In this document: positions 63,227 through 64,000 of the stretch, one piece after another
Layout: every line of letters begins with the position of its first letter
Position numbering within the stretch: the first letter of the stretch is position 1
NCBI RefSeq assembly: GCF_030238365.1
Contig: NZ_JASSOT010000065.1
Span: 1-64,000 of the forward strand
Source: Lelliottia wanjuensis
Lineage (GTDB): Bacteria > Pseudomonadota > Gammaproteobacteria > Enterobacterales > Enterobacteriaceae
DNA length: 64,000 nt
Direction of reading: 5' to 3'
The notes under the pieces: model-generated
The model's database searches: none
Told to the model about the DNA's origin: nothing
Seen by the model: only the letters and a program-made list of their open reading frames with translations
Translations under genes and position numbers: made by a program

Positions 63227-63943
63227 ATGGCGGCGAAGTACATCACCATCGCGCGGGAAATTAAGAAACGCATTATCAGCCAGCAGTATGCCGCCAATGA
63301 ACCGCTGCCAGACCAGTTTGCGCTGGCGGCGGAGTTCAGCACCAGCCGGATGACCATCCAGCAGGCGATGCGCCAGCTGATCGTCGAAGGGCTGGTCTAC
63401 ACGCGCCAGGGGCAGGGGACTTTTATTCGTAAAAACTTCCTGCAACTCTCCCAGTGGGATCTCTCCGGCAGCGACTACTTCGGCGCGACCAAAACCTGGG
63501 AACATCTCGGGACGGTGAGCAGCAAAGTCGTTCATTTCGAGCTGCGCTTCCCGAACGAGAAAGAGCAGTCGTCCCTGATGATTAATGCCGATACGCCGAT
63601 CTATGATTTTATCCGCCTGCGCTCCCTCAACGGCGAGCCGATGTCGCTGGATTCCACGGTCATGCCGCTGAATCTGGTGCCGGGCCTCAATAAAACCCAT
63701 CTCGAAAGCTCGGTGTTCCAGTATGTCCAGGAGACGCTGGGGCTGAAAATCATGGGGTCGTATCGCGTGGTGCGGGCGTTAAAACCGAATGCGCTGGATA
63801 TGCAGCATCTGGTCTGCGAACAAACCGACCCGGTGCTGGAGGTGGAGCAGGTGATCTATCTTGAGGATGGCACGCCGCTGGAGTACGCGCACTGCCACTA
63901 CCGGTACGATCACGGCGGCATCGTTATCGTGAATAACGGGTAA
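63227..63943 (+). CDS. GntR-family (UTRA) regulator of the beta-glucoside locus
   Basis: A 238-residue regulator with an N-terminal GntR winged helix (about residues 10-70, containing ALAAEFSTSRMTIQQAMRQL) and a C-terminal UTRA domain that usually binds a phosphorylated sugar. AAAAGGAAAA precedes the start, 15 bp after the EIIC gene. It most likely represses the operon through the twin sites at 60414-60446 until a 6-phospho-beta-glucoside is present. Confidence 0.9.
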   Translation: MAAKYITIAREIKKRIISQQYAANEPLPDQFALAAEFSTSRMTIQQAMRQLIVEGLVYTRQGQGTFIRKNFLQLSQWDLSGSDYFGATKTWEHLGTVSSKVVHFELRFPNEKEQSSLMINADTPIYDFIRLRSLNGEPMSLDSTVMPLNLVPGLNKTHLESSVFQYVQETLGLKIMGSYRVVRALKPNALDMQHLVCEQTDPVLEVEQVIYLEDGTPLEYAHCHYRYDHGGIVIVNNG

Positions 63944-63944
63944 T

Positions 63945-63976
63945 AAAAAAGCGGGCTGATGAGCCCGCTTTTTTGT
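63945..63976 (+). terminator. Terminator of the beta-glucoside operon
   Basis: GCGGGCT and AGCCCGC arms with a short loop (63951-63968) are followed by TTTTTTGTTT and preceded by A residues, so it may work both ways. Confidence 0.9.
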
Positions 63977-64000
63977 TTGCGACAACTTAAATCAATTCAA

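Overview
The window is chromosomal DNA from a member of the Enterobacteriaceae. Gene order and predicted proteins follow the modABC to ybiR segment of Escherichia coli closely, and the hut (histidine utilisation) genes sit between ybhC and ybhB as in Klebsiella and Salmonella. The 172-residue OmpX and the overall gene content suggest the Enterobacter/Lelliottia/Klebsiella side of the family; species cannot be fixed by eye. All gene calls are by recognition of protein families and motifs, with no database search.

Layout. 1-154: left end of an IS3-family (IS150-group) insertion sequence running off the window. 270-4779: ModE-regulated molybdate transporter modABC, the HAD phosphatase ybhA and 6-phosphogluconolactonase pgl. 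4780-5188: no long gene, but a LexA box followed by a 29-codon ORF that resembles the SOS-induced type I toxin TisB. 5189-6472: lipoprotein ybhC. 6664-12940: hutIGC and hutUH with two HutC-type operators and a NAC site. 13025-18561: ybhB and the divergent bioA / bioBFCD pair around a BirA operator. 18524-19246: an orphan urea/branched-chain-type ABC ATPase with a degenerate signature motif. 19954-22984: uvrB and yvcK-like ybhK. 23125-26039: moaABCDE behind a ModE site and a molybdenum-cofactor riboswitch. 26097-30388: ybhL, ybhN-clsB-ybhP and ybhQ. 30350-36036: the cecR-ybhGFSR ABC exporter operon. 36270-40971: rhlE, dinG, ybiB. 41089-45701: ybiJ, ybiI, a second YhcN-type protein, rlmF, mechanosensitive channel ybiO. 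45839-48043: glnHPQ. 48406-52657: dps, rhtA, ompX, opgE. 52937-54828: mntS, mntR, ybiR.

The last 9 kb departs from the E. coli order: an EmrA/EmrB/outer-membrane-factor tripartite pump with a strong palindrome at its promoter (54881-59107), an aldo/keto reductase (59216-60253), and a beta-glucoside locus of 6-phospho-beta-glucosidase, PTS EIIC and GntR repressor behind two identical 12-bp palindromes (60414-63943). REP-type palindromes lie at 12945, 21977, 26811, 31471, 43461 and 60262.

Functional themes. Molybdenum: ModABC imports molybdate, MoaA-E make molybdopterin, and ModE boxes lie before both operons. SOS: uvrB, dinG and the TisB-like ORF each carry a LexA box. Metals and stress: mntS/mntR, dps, cecR. 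The most interesting item is the TisB-like ORF between pgl and ybhC.
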